This document shows positions 1-7,198 of a DNA stretch of 9,148 nucleotides, in pieces. Origin of the DNA: Bacteroidota bacterium (GTDB taxonomy: Bacteria > Bacteroidota > Bacteroidia > Chitinophagales > Chitinophagaceae); the NCBI GenBank assembly GCA_023423015.1, contig JAFAGE010000060.1:1-9148 (forward strand), written 5' to 3'. The position numbers were made by a program, and so were the translations under genes. Position 1 is the stretch's first letter. Each line of letters opens with the position of its first letter. A model generated the notes under the pieces. The model saw nothing but the letters and a program-made list of their open reading frames with translations, ran no database searches and was not told the origin of the DNA.

Positions 1-1
1 C

Positions 2-1318
2 GACAATACCACACGACTGGTTCCGGCAACACTTACCATCCAGGATCAAACTTTATCAAATCTTGTGCTCGCATATAACAATGCTCAGCTTGAACGCGAC
101 AGGTTGCAGCGTACCACCGCTGAAAACAACCCTGTACTTGCGAGATTGAATGAGCAAATACCACTTTTAAAGAAAGACATCCTGGCAAATCTTGAAGTAA
201 TAAGAAGGGCCATGGAAATCAATCGCAACCAGTTGAGTGCAAAGATCGGAACACTTGAAAAGCAGAAAAGGGAAGTGCCAAGGCAGGAACGCCTCTACCT
301 TGAATATTCACGTCAACAGGCGATCAAGCAGGAACTCTACCTCTATTTGCTGAAGAAACGCGAAGAAACTGCCGTCTCGAAATCCGCGAACCTTGCGAAT
401 ACGCGCATCATCGATGCTGCGAAAAGTGCAAACGTTCCATTTAAACCCAGAACGCAACTTATTTACCTTATTGCCTTTGTTGCAGGAATTTGTATTCCGG
501 TGGCGCTTATTTACCTGAGGGATATTACAAATACGCGCATCATTAACAAAACAGATATTTCTGAGCACACCAGGAGTGCAATCATAGCTGAAATTGGTCA
601 CAACAGCGACGACAATCCGTTTGTAGTTCGCGAAGGCAACCGTAGTCTTGTTTCCGAACAGTTTCGTGCATTGAGAACTAACCTGCAGTATTTGATACCC
701 CAGGAAGGTTGTAAAACCGTCCTGATCACCAGCAGCATGAGTGGCGAGGGAAAATCGTTTGTTGCCATTAATCTTGCGAATGCGCTTGTATTATCGGGCA
801 AGCGTGTTGTATTGATGGAACTCGACCTGAGAAAACCTCGCATAGCGCAAAATCTCAACATCCGGTACAACGAAGGATTTACCACTTATGCTATAGGTAA
901 AGCCGATATCGAAGATGTATTGATTCCCGTTACCGAAACCGGTAAACTGTGGCTTATACCATCCGGGCCATTACCACCAAATCCTTCTGAAATTCTTATG
1001 CTGCCGCGCGTGCACACTCTTATGGCAGAGTTGAAGAAACGTTTCGAATATATAATCATTGATTCGGCACCAGTTGGTCTTGTAACGGATGCACAGGTAC
1101 TTGGCGATCTTACAGATATGACTTTATTCCTTGTTCGTCAGAATTATACATTCAAACACCAGATCTCCCTGATCGACGAACTCGGAAGCAACAATAAATT
1201 ACCGAAGCTGAGCATTGTTGTAAATGATGTGAAAGTGCAGAAAGGCTTTGGTTATACATACGGATACGATAATGCCTATTATGGCGGATCGGAAAAAAAA
1301 CTTCGGAAAGTATTATAA
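2..1318 (+). CDS. Wzc-type polysaccharide co-polymerase / bacterial tyrosine kinase (5' partial)
   Basis: This is the C-terminal 438 residues of an inner-membrane protein that controls polysaccharide chain length and export and autophosphorylates on tyrosine. The frame is open from base 2, so the GTG at 65 is internal and the true start lies upstream. Counting from the codon at 65, a charged helical, probably coiled-coil region (about 8-105) contains a GNVR-like stretch around 70-100, followed by one transmembrane segment (about 131-150). The cytoplasmic kinase then shows the EX2RX2R oligomerisation motif (SEQFRALR, 197-204), Walker A (SGEGKS, 226-231), a Walker A' reading LMELDLRKP (250-258), Walker B (YIIIDSAP, 329-336) and a C-terminal tyrosine cluster (Y397, 399, 401, 405, 406). 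The first Walker A' acid is Glu where the textbook motif has Asp; I recall this as common in Bacteroidota. No partner phosphatase gene is visible. It lies 12 bases before the next gene. The family call is very secure. Confidence 0.95.
   Translation, partial: DNTTRLVPATLTIQDQTLSNLVLAYNNAQLERDRLQRTTAENNPVLARLNEQIPLLKKDILANLEVIRRAMEINRNQLSAKIGTLEKQKREVPRQERLYLEYSRQQAIKQELYLYLLKKREETAVSKSANLANTRIIDAAKSANVPFKPRTQLIYLIAFVAGICIPVALIYLRDITNTRIINKTDISEHTRSAIIAEIGHNSDDNPFVVREGNRSLVSEQFRALRTNLQYLIPQEGCKTVLITSSMSGEGKSFVAINLANALVLSGKRVVLMELDLRKPRIAQNLNIRYNEGFTTYAIGKADIEDVLIPVTETGKLWLIPSGPLPPNPSEILMLPRVHTLMAELKKRFEYIIIDSAPVGLVTDAQVLGDLTDMTLFLVRQNYTFKHQISLIDELGSNNKLPKLSIVVNDVKVQKGFGYTYGYDNAYYGGSEKKLRKVL
398..543 (+). 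repeat. 14-base in-frame direct repeat flanking the kinase transmembrane segment
   Basis: The sequence AATACGCGCATCAT occurs at 398-411 and again at 530-543, encoding Asn-Thr-Arg-Ile-Ile both times. The copies start 132 bases apart, which is exactly 44 codons, and the transmembrane segment lies between them. Similar short motifs on both sides of this segment are usual in the protein family, so shared protein sequence may explain it. Confidence 0.6.
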
Positions 1319-1330
1319 ACTTGGGGCCTG

Positions 1331-1915
1331 ATGAACCTGGTGAGAAAACTAATTTCTGTAATGCAGAAGCAGCGTTTCTCCCGCAAAATAATTTGCGGAA
1401 GGCAATATTTTTTTGGCAGGCACTTTCATGTCAGCGGGCGCGATAACAGCATTAGAATAGGTGACAATGTATTCGCCGATTGTCGTTTATATACGGTTGG
1501 CACCGGTTCAATCTCTATCGGTTCAAATACCAGTATCCGCTACAACACACGCATTGGTGCGGTTGAGCGTGTTGAGATAGGAGACAACGTGATCATCAGC
1601 AATCATGTAACGATCATGGACAACAACAATCATCCTGTTAGCCCGGAAAAGAGGCTAAAGATGATCAGTAGCGGGTATGGATCAGAATTATGGTCGTGGA
1701 AATATGCAGATGCCAGACCGGTGGTGATCGGCAACAACGTATGGATAGGTGAACAGGCGAGAATAAATAAGGGTGTTACTGTGGGAGAGGGTTCAGTAAT
1801 TGCGGCGGCCGCAGTAGTTACAAAAGACGTACCTCCTTACGCGATTGTGGCCGGAAATCCTGCGATAGTAGTAAAAGAGAATATTCAACATGGCAGTCAA
1901 ATTGTGGTGCGATGA
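1331..1915 (+). CDS. Left-handed beta-helix (hexapeptide-repeat) acyltransferase, WbbJ/maltose-O-acetyltransferase type
   Basis: A 194-residue soluble enzyme of the hexapeptide-repeat superfamily, which transfers acetyl groups from acetyl-CoA, usually to a sugar hydroxyl. A basic N-terminus (1-35) leads into irregular hexapeptide turns (IRIGDN at 41, ISIGSN at 61, VEIGDN at 81). A loop with DNNNHP (97-102), whose His101 is the probable catalytic base, follows. A final run of turns (VVIGNNVWIG from 131, VTVGEGSVIAAAAVVTKDVP from 149) ends in the family's AGNPA motif (174-178). The ATG at 1331 is the first good start, 12 bases after the kinase gene, with no clear Shine-Dalgarno. Its stop overlaps the flippase start by four bases (ATGA). 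In this operon it most likely O-acetylates the repeat unit. The acceptor cannot be read from sequence, and a succinyl or other acyl donor is possible. Confidence 0.9.
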   Translation: MNLVRKLISVMQKQRFSRKIICGRQYFFGRHFHVSGRDNSIRIGDNVFADCRLYTVGTGSISIGSNTSIRYNTRIGAVERVEIGDNVIISNHVTIMDNNNHPVSPEKRLKMISSGYGSELWSWKYADARPVVIGNNVWIGEQARINKGVTVGEGSVIAAAAVVTKDVPPYAIVAGNPAIVVKENIQHGSQIVVR

Positions 1916-3129
1916 TCAACAGGCTTCTTACTGCATCGATGTTCAATTTTGCCACAAAGGTGATTGCGGCGCTGCTGGTTCTTGCCACGCAGGTTGTCAT
2001 AAGTCGCCACTATGTTGTTGGTGACCTCGCTACCTGGTCGAAGCTGATCAATTACATAAATATCGCCACAGTTGCGTCGGGTATCGGGCTAAACATCTCT
2101 GCAGTTTATCATCTCCGCAAAAAAGCTGCTGATCCTTCACTTGTTTACGGTGCATCAATGATAGCCTTTTGCGTTTTGTCGATTTTCATTTTCGTCGTGC
2201 TATTTGCAGCAGGTGTGGAACCGGTTCACGCAGCGTTGATCGGTCTGTTTTCATTTTTTAACAACACTTTCTTTTTACACAACGCACGTGCGCAGGCGGC
2301 ATCCGACTTCAAAAGGGTTAATCTTCAGAACCTCCTCTATGCAACAGTAAATATTATAGCGATCGGATTGATATACTTGTCGAACGCCGGATTAAGTATT
2401 TACAACATGCTGCTGATTCAATGTGCATACCTTTTTGTGATTAATGTGCTGCTCACGAAAAGAAGCATGTTTCGCACAATAGCATTTGCCGACAAAAGGG
2501 AAAAGCTAAAATCGTTCTTTAATTATGGCGGAAGAATTTTCGTGACAAATCTCCTCGGGATTCTTCTGTATTCGGGCGATATCATCTTGCTCGATTTTTA
2601 TCTCGACGATGCCATGCTTGCAGAATACCTGCTGGCTTCCACTGCAATGAAATTTATCTGGCTGGCTATAGATTCTATGGGGCTTGTATTATTCCCGGAA
2701 TTTATACAACCTTCGACGGAAGCTCCGGTGATGAAAACACTTAATAAAGTGTTCCTGATCGTGTCCGGGTTGTTAGGCATTTCGTTGCTGACGTTTGCTT
2801 TTGTTGGCGAATACCTCGTTACAGCAGTGTACGGATCTTCATTCAACAATCTATTTGAACTTATTATAATATTACTCATTGCCACTTTCGGCGTTATATT
2901 CTATAAATTTCTCAGCCGATTCTTTGCTGCAGCGAGGCAATGGAGCAGGATTTACGTGCCGCTTATCGCAGGCATTTTTTCAAACGTATTGCTGATCCGG
3001 TTGCTCGTTCCCAAATACGAGGTGATGGGCGCAGCATATGCATCCGTTGGCGCATATGTAATCACCGGCTTTATCATAGGGGCATGGTACTACGCGGATT
3101 CTAAAAAACTCAAACCGGTCATTCAGTAG
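1912..3129 (+). CDS. Wzx-type polysaccharide flippase (MATE/MVF superfamily)
   Basis: A 405-residue integral membrane protein that should move the undecaprenyl-linked repeat unit from the cytoplasmic to the periplasmic face of the inner membrane. I count about twelve hydrophobic segments, at roughly 9-30, 44-64, 80-100, 105-122, 139-157, 162-182, 208-228, 240-262, 280-298, 313-331, 348-365 and 371-392. The early pattern of a first helix, a short polar VGDLATWSK stretch and then a Gly-rich second helix is typical. So is the late LVPKYEVMGAAYASVGAY region (365-382), which matches the usual 'PKYG..GAA.A' signature of this superfamily. Its start is fused to the previous stop (ATGA), and it ends two bases before the next gene. 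Sequence of such flippases diverges widely, so the substrate is not predictable. The call rests on topology, the C-terminal signature and the neighbouring Wzy-like gene. Confidence 0.88.
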   Translation: MINRLLTASMFNFATKVIAALLVLATQVVISRHYVVGDLATWSKLINYINIATVASGIGLNISAVYHLRKKAADPSLVYGASMIAFCVLSIFIFVVLFAAGVEPVHAALIGLFSFFNNTFFLHNARAQAASDFKRVNLQNLLYATVNIIAIGLIYLSNAGLSIYNMLLIQCAYLFVINVLLTKRSMFRTIAFADKREKLKSFFNYGGRIFVTNLLGILLYSGDIILLDFYLDDAMLAEYLLASTAMKFIWLAIDSMGLVLFPEFIQPSTEAPVMKTLNKVFLIVSGLLGISLLTFAFVGEYLVTAVYGSSFNNLFELIIILLIATFGVIFYKFLSRFFAAARQWSRIYVPLIAGIFSNVLLIRLLVPKYEVMGAAYASVGAYVITGFIIGAWYYADSKKLKPVIQ

Positions 3130-3131
3130 AT

Positions 3132-4328
3132 ATGGGAATTCTCAGAATTGCGGGGGTGGCAGCTTTTGTTTTGCTGGGTATAAAATACCTGCGTCCGGGT
3201 GGTATTCCCCTGTTTTCCATTGCCGTGTTGTTCATAATGATTGGCGCACTCAATACCCGTTACAGGAACCAGCTAGGCACTCATGCCCGTATGTTGTTCG
3301 CAGTTTTCGCGTGTTATTTTTTTCTTCAACTGGTGGATCTTCTCCGGTCTGCCGATTTCCAGCAAAGTGTCTCAGACCTTATAAAATACCTTGGTTTAAT
3401 CGTTTCTCTCATATTATTCAGTTTGTTTTACCGGTATCAAAGGTTAATGTCCGACACCCGGGTATTTGCCATACTGGCATCGTTGCTGTTACTTTACTTT
3501 TTCTTTAATTCTTTGCTGGTGTTGAAGTCGGGCTTTCTGTCTGCTGATCTCTTTATTCGCACGGAAAAGGGGAAAAACGGCCTGGCTATGTTCAGTGCGA
3601 TCGTATTTATCGTTTCGTTCTGGATGCTGGTTTCAACTTCGATTCGTTATCGGTACCTATATTTTCTTCCCTGCATTTTCATCAGCATATCTTCCCTGAT
3701 ATACACTCAATCGCGCGGAGCTTTTTTTGTTTTGTTGATTTCTTCCCTGCTGGTTTATGTGTTGTTTCTTTACCGCCGGTCAGGTGAACGGTTATACCGG
3801 CTTTTCAAGATGAGCGTAGCCATAGGCCTGTTTGTTGTTTTTCTCATGTACGTATTTACCGCCTTTAATTTCTTCGACGAGAAGGCTTACTTCGAGCAGC
3901 TGACCAGCCTCGGTACCGGACGACTCACCGGCTCGGACGAGGCACGCAGGAGCCTGCTTGAAAAAGGATGGAGGTTATTTATCGACAATCCGATTGTTGG
4001 TATCGGCACTCACAACTTTGAGTATCGTTATGAACTGCTTACGCACAATCAGTACCTTCAGTTTGCGGCCGAGAATGGTTTTTTTATGGCAATAGCTGTA
4101 ATAATCGTTTTCCTTCTTATCACCAGCAACTTCTTCCGCCGGCAAAAGGCAAATTCCTCCAACACTTTATTTCATATTGCATTTAATACATCGCTCTTTA
4201 TTTTTATTTACTTCATTTTTATTAATGCTTACGATAGCATACTCACCGAGTTTTGTCTTATCATCGGTGCAAGGGTGCTTGACGACAGCAATCCATATAC
4301 CAATAAAAATCTCAACGTACCGGCATGA
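3132..4328 (+). CDS. Wzy / O-antigen ligase family membrane protein
   Basis: A 398-residue polytopic inner-membrane protein with about ten to twelve hydrophobic segments. It carries the Wzy_C/WaaL signature: an SRGAFF motif (194-199) in a transmembrane segment, a long periplasmic loop (about 243-318) containing GRLTGSDEARRSLLEKGW (263-280) and NPIVGIGTHNF (286-296), and then THNQYLQFAAENG (304-316). His305 in the HN.YLQ motif is the residue expected to be essential in this family. Such proteins either polymerise repeat units (Wzy) or ligate glycan to a lipid or protein acceptor (WaaL, PglL types), and sequence alone does not separate these. Sitting directly after a flippase and in a locus with a Wzc-type co-polymerase, polymerase is the better guess. 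The ATG is two bases after the previous stop; the stop overlaps the next start as ATGA. Confidence 0.9.
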   Translation: MGILRIAGVAAFVLLGIKYLRPGGIPLFSIAVLFIMIGALNTRYRNQLGTHARMLFAVFACYFFLQLVDLLRSADFQQSVSDLIKYLGLIVSLILFSLFYRYQRLMSDTRVFAILASLLLLYFFFNSLLVLKSGFLSADLFIRTEKGKNGLAMFSAIVFIVSFWMLVSTSIRYRYLYFLPCIFISISSLIYTQSRGAFFVLLISSLLVYVLFLYRRSGERLYRLFKMSVAIGLFVVFLMYVFTAFNFFDEKAYFEQLTSLGTGRLTGSDEARRSLLEKGWRLFIDNPIVGIGTHNFEYRYELLTHNQYLQFAAENGFFMAIAVIIVFLLITSNFFRRQKANSSNTLFHIAFNTSLFIFIYFIFINAYDSILTEFCLIIGARVLDDSNPYTNKNLNVPA

Positions 4329-5479
4329 AGCAATTGTTGATCCATGCATGGGCACTGCATAAGTGTAACGGTACATACTACATAGCTTACACGCACTGGA
4401 TATATATCCGGGAGATTGCGAAGTATTTTGATAAGCTCACGCTGTTGAGTCCGGTAAAAGATCATGTTCAGATACCGTCGGGAATGAAACGTCTAAGTGA
4501 TGCCTGCGCTAACGCTGATGTTGAAGAACTTCCCTGGTTCAACAGTTATAGTGGCGCAATGAAACATATTTTTACGTTCCGTGGTGCTTACAAATGCTGT
4601 TCAACTTTCTGCACACACGTTTATGTAAGGTATCCTACACCTTTTGGCTGGCTCAGTATGTATTATTTCAAACCCGCTCAGCGCATTTTTCATTTCGTGG
4701 GCGATCCGGTACATACCATAAAAACGAACACAGATATTCCATTGATAAAAAGATATCTGAAAACCGGTTTGTTTTTGCCGGAACACAGAATGTACTTACG
4801 GGCTTGCCGCGACACAACAAGAGTTTTCGCGAACGGAGAACATCTGCAGAAAAAATTGTCAGGTGCCGGAATCCGGGCCCGGGCGCTGATTTCATCTACT
4901 CTTACGGAAAGTGACTTTTATTTCGATCAGAATAAAGAAATCGATTCCAATGCGCCGAAGCTCCTGCATGCAGGATATCTGAGGAAGGCAAAAGGTCTCG
5001 ATTCATTGCTTGATGCTTTCAATAAGGTGCACAAAAAGCTTCCACTTGCAACGCTTACCATTGCGGGGGAGGGAGAGCAGTTAAACCATCTGAAACAGCG
5101 CGTAGCAGAAATGGGTTTGTCGAACCAGTGCCGGTTTGCCGGTCACCTGGAAGACCGCGGGGAGTTTAATCAACTATTGCGTTCACATGATATTTTTGTG
5201 TTTACCAGCATTTCTGAAGGATCGCCACGCGTGGTTATGGAAGCTATGGCGAATGGAACGCCGGTTGTTGCCACACCGGTTGGTTCCTTACCTGGCATGT
5301 TCAGGCATGGCTATCATCTGCTTTTTGCAGCGGTGAATGATTCCGACGAGATCGCACAAAAAATCATGGACCTGCTTCAGGATACTGCAAAGGCAAAAAT
5401 GCTTGGCCGTAATGCTTTTGATCTCGTGAAACAACATACATTACAAACTTTTATTCGAAAGATATTTATTGAAGACTAA
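4325..5479 (+). CDS. GT4-family glycosyltransferase (GT-B fold)
   Basis: A 384-residue cytoplasmic, probably membrane-associated retaining glycosyltransferase that adds one sugar from a nucleotide donor to the growing lipid-linked unit. The C-terminal donor-binding domain is clear: HAGYLRKAKGLDSLLDAF (215-232) opens it, LTIAGEGEQ (244-252) follows, then FAGHLEDRGE (271-280). The EX7E motif is intact, with Glu298 and Glu306 in SISEGSPRVVMEAMANGTPV, and GSLPG lies at 320-324. The N-terminal acceptor domain (about 1-200) is divergent and shows no Gly-rich loop I can place with confidence; a Cys-rich patch (KCCSTFC, 90-96) is present. The ATG overlaps the preceding stop as ATGA, and the 3' end overlaps the next gene by 11 bases. 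Donor and acceptor are unknown. Confidence 0.92.
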   Translation: MKQLLIHAWALHKCNGTYYIAYTHWIYIREIAKYFDKLTLLSPVKDHVQIPSGMKRLSDACANADVEELPWFNSYSGAMKHIFTFRGAYKCCSTFCTHVYVRYPTPFGWLSMYYFKPAQRIFHFVGDPVHTIKTNTDIPLIKRYLKTGLFLPEHRMYLRACRDTTRVFANGEHLQKKLSGAGIRARALISSTLTESDFYFDQNKEIDSNAPKLLHAGYLRKAKGLDSLLDAFNKVHKKLPLATLTIAGEGEQLNHLKQRVAEMGLSNQCRFAGHLEDRGEFNQLLRSHDIFVFTSISEGSPRVVMEAMANGTPVVATPVGSLPGMFRHGYHLLFAAVNDSDEIAQKIMDLLQDTAKAKMLGRNAFDLVKQHTLQTFIRKIFIED

Positions 5480-5975
5480 ACTGACGATAATATATTCCTG
5501 GTTCGTGCGGACGGTTACCTTTTTTCTACCCGACGTTCCCTTGTTAATGCGGTTCCGCGGCTTTCTTTATTCGCTGATGATGAAAAGAGCAGGTGGAAAT
5601 TTCCAGGTAACATCTTCAGCAATCATTAATTCTCTTGCAGGCTTCACGGTTGGAAGAGATGTATACATCGCTCAAAACACCGTAATAATCGGAACAGACG
5701 TAACGATTGGTGATGAAGTGATCATTGGTCCGAACTGTGTGATCTCAGGTGGAAATCATATCTACAGCGGACGATCATACCGCTTTGCAGGATCGGAAGC
5801 AGCGCCTGTTGTACTGGAAAGTGGATGCTGGGTAGGAGGAAATTGCTCGATACTCGCAGGAACTACATTGCCGGAGGGCTCTATTCTCGGAGCCGGTTCG
5901 GTGCTCGACAAAACATTTCAACACAAACGTTGCCTTTATGCAGGCGTACCCGCCCGCCTTGTGAAAGAATTATGA
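5469..5975 (+). CDS. Left-handed beta-helix acyltransferase, second in the operon (probable TTG start)
   Basis: A 168-residue hexapeptide-repeat acyltransferase. After a hydrophobic/basic N-terminal stretch (about 5-40, WFVRTVTFFLPDVPLLMRFR and onward) come turns such as FTVGRD (59), VTIGDEVIIG (78) and VVLESGCWVGGN (114), ending with AGVPARLVKEL. His97 in SGGNHIYSG is the likely catalytic residue. The start is uncertain. No ATG precedes Met27 (codon at 5547), yet the residues before it look like the usual N-terminal helix of such enzymes, so the TTG at 5469, overlapping the previous gene by 11 bases, is preferred. The frame is open back only to 5430. The stop overlaps the next start as ATGA. 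It probably O-acetylates a sugar of the repeat unit, but the acceptor is not known. Confidence 0.85.
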   Translation: MKTKLTIIYSWFVRTVTFFLPDVPLLMRFRGFLYSLMMKRAGGNFQVTSSAIINSLAGFTVGRDVYIAQNTVIIGTDVTIGDEVIIGPNCVISGGNHIYSGRSYRFAGSEAAPVVLESGCWVGGNCSILAGTTLPEGSILGAGSVLDKTFQHKRCLYAGVPARLVKEL

Positions 5976-7198
5976 AGCTGTTGTACATCCATCAGTATTT
6001 TGTATTTCCCGATACACCAGGCGCTACCCGGTCGTACGACCTTGCAACTTCGTTTGTACAGGCAGGTTACAAAGTTGTGGTGATTACATCCAGCAGTTTT
6101 CTCGAAGGTGAATTCAGGAAGGGCTGGACCGTCATAAATCGGGATGGGATAGAGGTGCACGTGCTCAGGTCGCAATACAGCAATCAGCTATCTTTTTATC
6201 GCCGGATAGTGATCTTCTTTGCCTTTATGATGCACACCACTTTTCGCGTGCTTAAGATCAATGCCAACCTGGTAATTGCCACTTCAACCCCAATTACGGT
6301 GGCGGTTCCGGCACTCGTTAAACGTTTGTTCCAGGGTACGCGGTTTATTTTCGAAACCCGCGATGTTTGGCCCGAGGCACCTGTAGCGCTGGGCGCCATC
6401 AAAAACAAGTTGCTTGTGCGTATTGTGGAAGCCTTCGAAAAATATGTGTACATGCGGGCAGAACACATTGTTGCATTATCTGTGGACATGAAAGATTCGA
6501 TTCTAAAACGCACAAATACACCTGCCGAAAAAATATCAGTGATTCCCAACATCGCTAATATATCCCGGTTCAGCAGGGTAGATCCGCGTGAATCAATTCT
6601 GAAAATGGCGCTTGGATTTGTTCCTGTAAGATCTGTATTGTACGCGGGAACATTTGGCGTAGTAAATGGTGTGGACAATCTCGTAGATTTTTTCCGCGAA
6701 GTGTCGCTTCGCGATCCTGAAATAAAATTCATCTTTACAGGATGGGGCAGCAGGAAAGCAACTTTAGTAAAGTTGTGCAATGAGGCCAAATTGACTGGCG
6801 AAACAGTTTTTTTTCTGCCCCCTGTTGCGAAAGACAGAATTCCACAATTGTATAGCGAATGTAGTGTTACTTCGTCGTTCGTGATTCCTGTGAAAGAGTT
6901 GTGGTATAATTCTGCAAACAAGTTTTTTGATTCACTTGCGGCGGGAAAACCGATAGTTATAAATTACGATGGCTGGCAGGCTGGTGTGATCAGGAAGAAT
7001 GATATTGGTTTTGTGCTGCCTCATGAAAAGAACAAACTGCTGGAAGCCGCCAATGAATTCTGCGTGTATTTGCAGAACAGCGCGTTACTGAATACACAGG
7101 GAGTAAAAGCGAAGCAACTGGCAGAGCGCGAGTATTCTCTCGAACTAACTGCAGCAAAATATTTGCAGGTTATTCAAAATAGCTTGAAGAAAAAATGA
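5972..7198 (+). CDS. WbuB-like GT4 glycosyltransferase
   Basis: A 408-residue GT-B glycosyltransferase of the WbuB-like branch of family GT4, whose best known members transfer N-acetylfucosamine-type deoxyamino sugars onto lipid-linked acceptors. Visible features are the N-terminal LYIHQYFVFPDTPGATRSYD (4-23), where the Gly/Arg near 17-20 belong to the nucleotide-sugar enzyme fold, ATSTPITVAVPA (103-114), the highly characteristic FETRDVWPEAPVALGAIKNK (127-146), IPNIANISRF (191-200), LYAGTFGVVNGVDN (223-236), FIFTGWGS (253-260) and NSANKFFDSLAAGKPIV (313-329). In the last, Asp320 sits where the second Glu of EX7E is expected and Tyr312 where the first would be, a divergence I associate with this branch. 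An in-frame ATG at 5825 would lengthen it by 49 residues inside the upstream gene; the ATG at 5972 is chosen because it gives the family's normal N-terminus and an ATGA overlap. Confidence 0.93.
   Translation: MKLLYIHQYFVFPDTPGATRSYDLATSFVQAGYKVVVITSSSFLEGEFRKGWTVINRDGIEVHVLRSQYSNQLSFYRRIVIFFAFMMHTTFRVLKINANLVIATSTPITVAVPALVKRLFQGTRFIFETRDVWPEAPVALGAIKNKLLVRIVEAFEKYVYMRAEHIVALSVDMKDSILKRTNTPAEKISVIPNIANISRFSRVDPRESILKMALGFVPVRSVLYAGTFGVVNGVDNLVDFFREVSLRDPEIKFIFTGWGSRKATLVKLCNEAKLTGETVFFLPPVAKDRIPQLYSECSVTSSFVIPVKELWYNSANKFFDSLAAGKPIVINYDGWQAGVIRKNDIGFVLPHEKNKLLEAANEFCVYLQNSALLNTQGVKAKQLAEREYSLELTAAKYLQVIQNSLKKK

Noticed and set aside
65..67. GTG at 65 as the start of the kinase gene.
   Set aside because: The frame is open to the window edge and the upstream codons read as a continuous helical protein; the missing periplasmic part must lie further upstream.
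4167..4914. Several 60-106 codon frames on both strands around the Wzy/glycosyltransferase junction.
   Set aside because: All are overlapped by two clear genes joined by an ATGA overlap, and none shows a recognisable motif or a plausible start context.
5825..5971. Possible 49-residue N-terminal extension of the WbuB-like transferase from an ATG at 5825.
   Set aside because: The extra residues are Arg- and Cys-rich, read out of frame through the end of the acyltransferase gene, and the family N-terminus begins exactly at 5972 with an ATGA overlap.
6196..6921. Open frame of 241 codons on the minus strand.
   Set aside because: It lies wholly inside the well-supported WbuB-like transferase, its translation shows no recognisable domain and is rich in Ser, Thr and Arg as expected from the antisense of a coding region.
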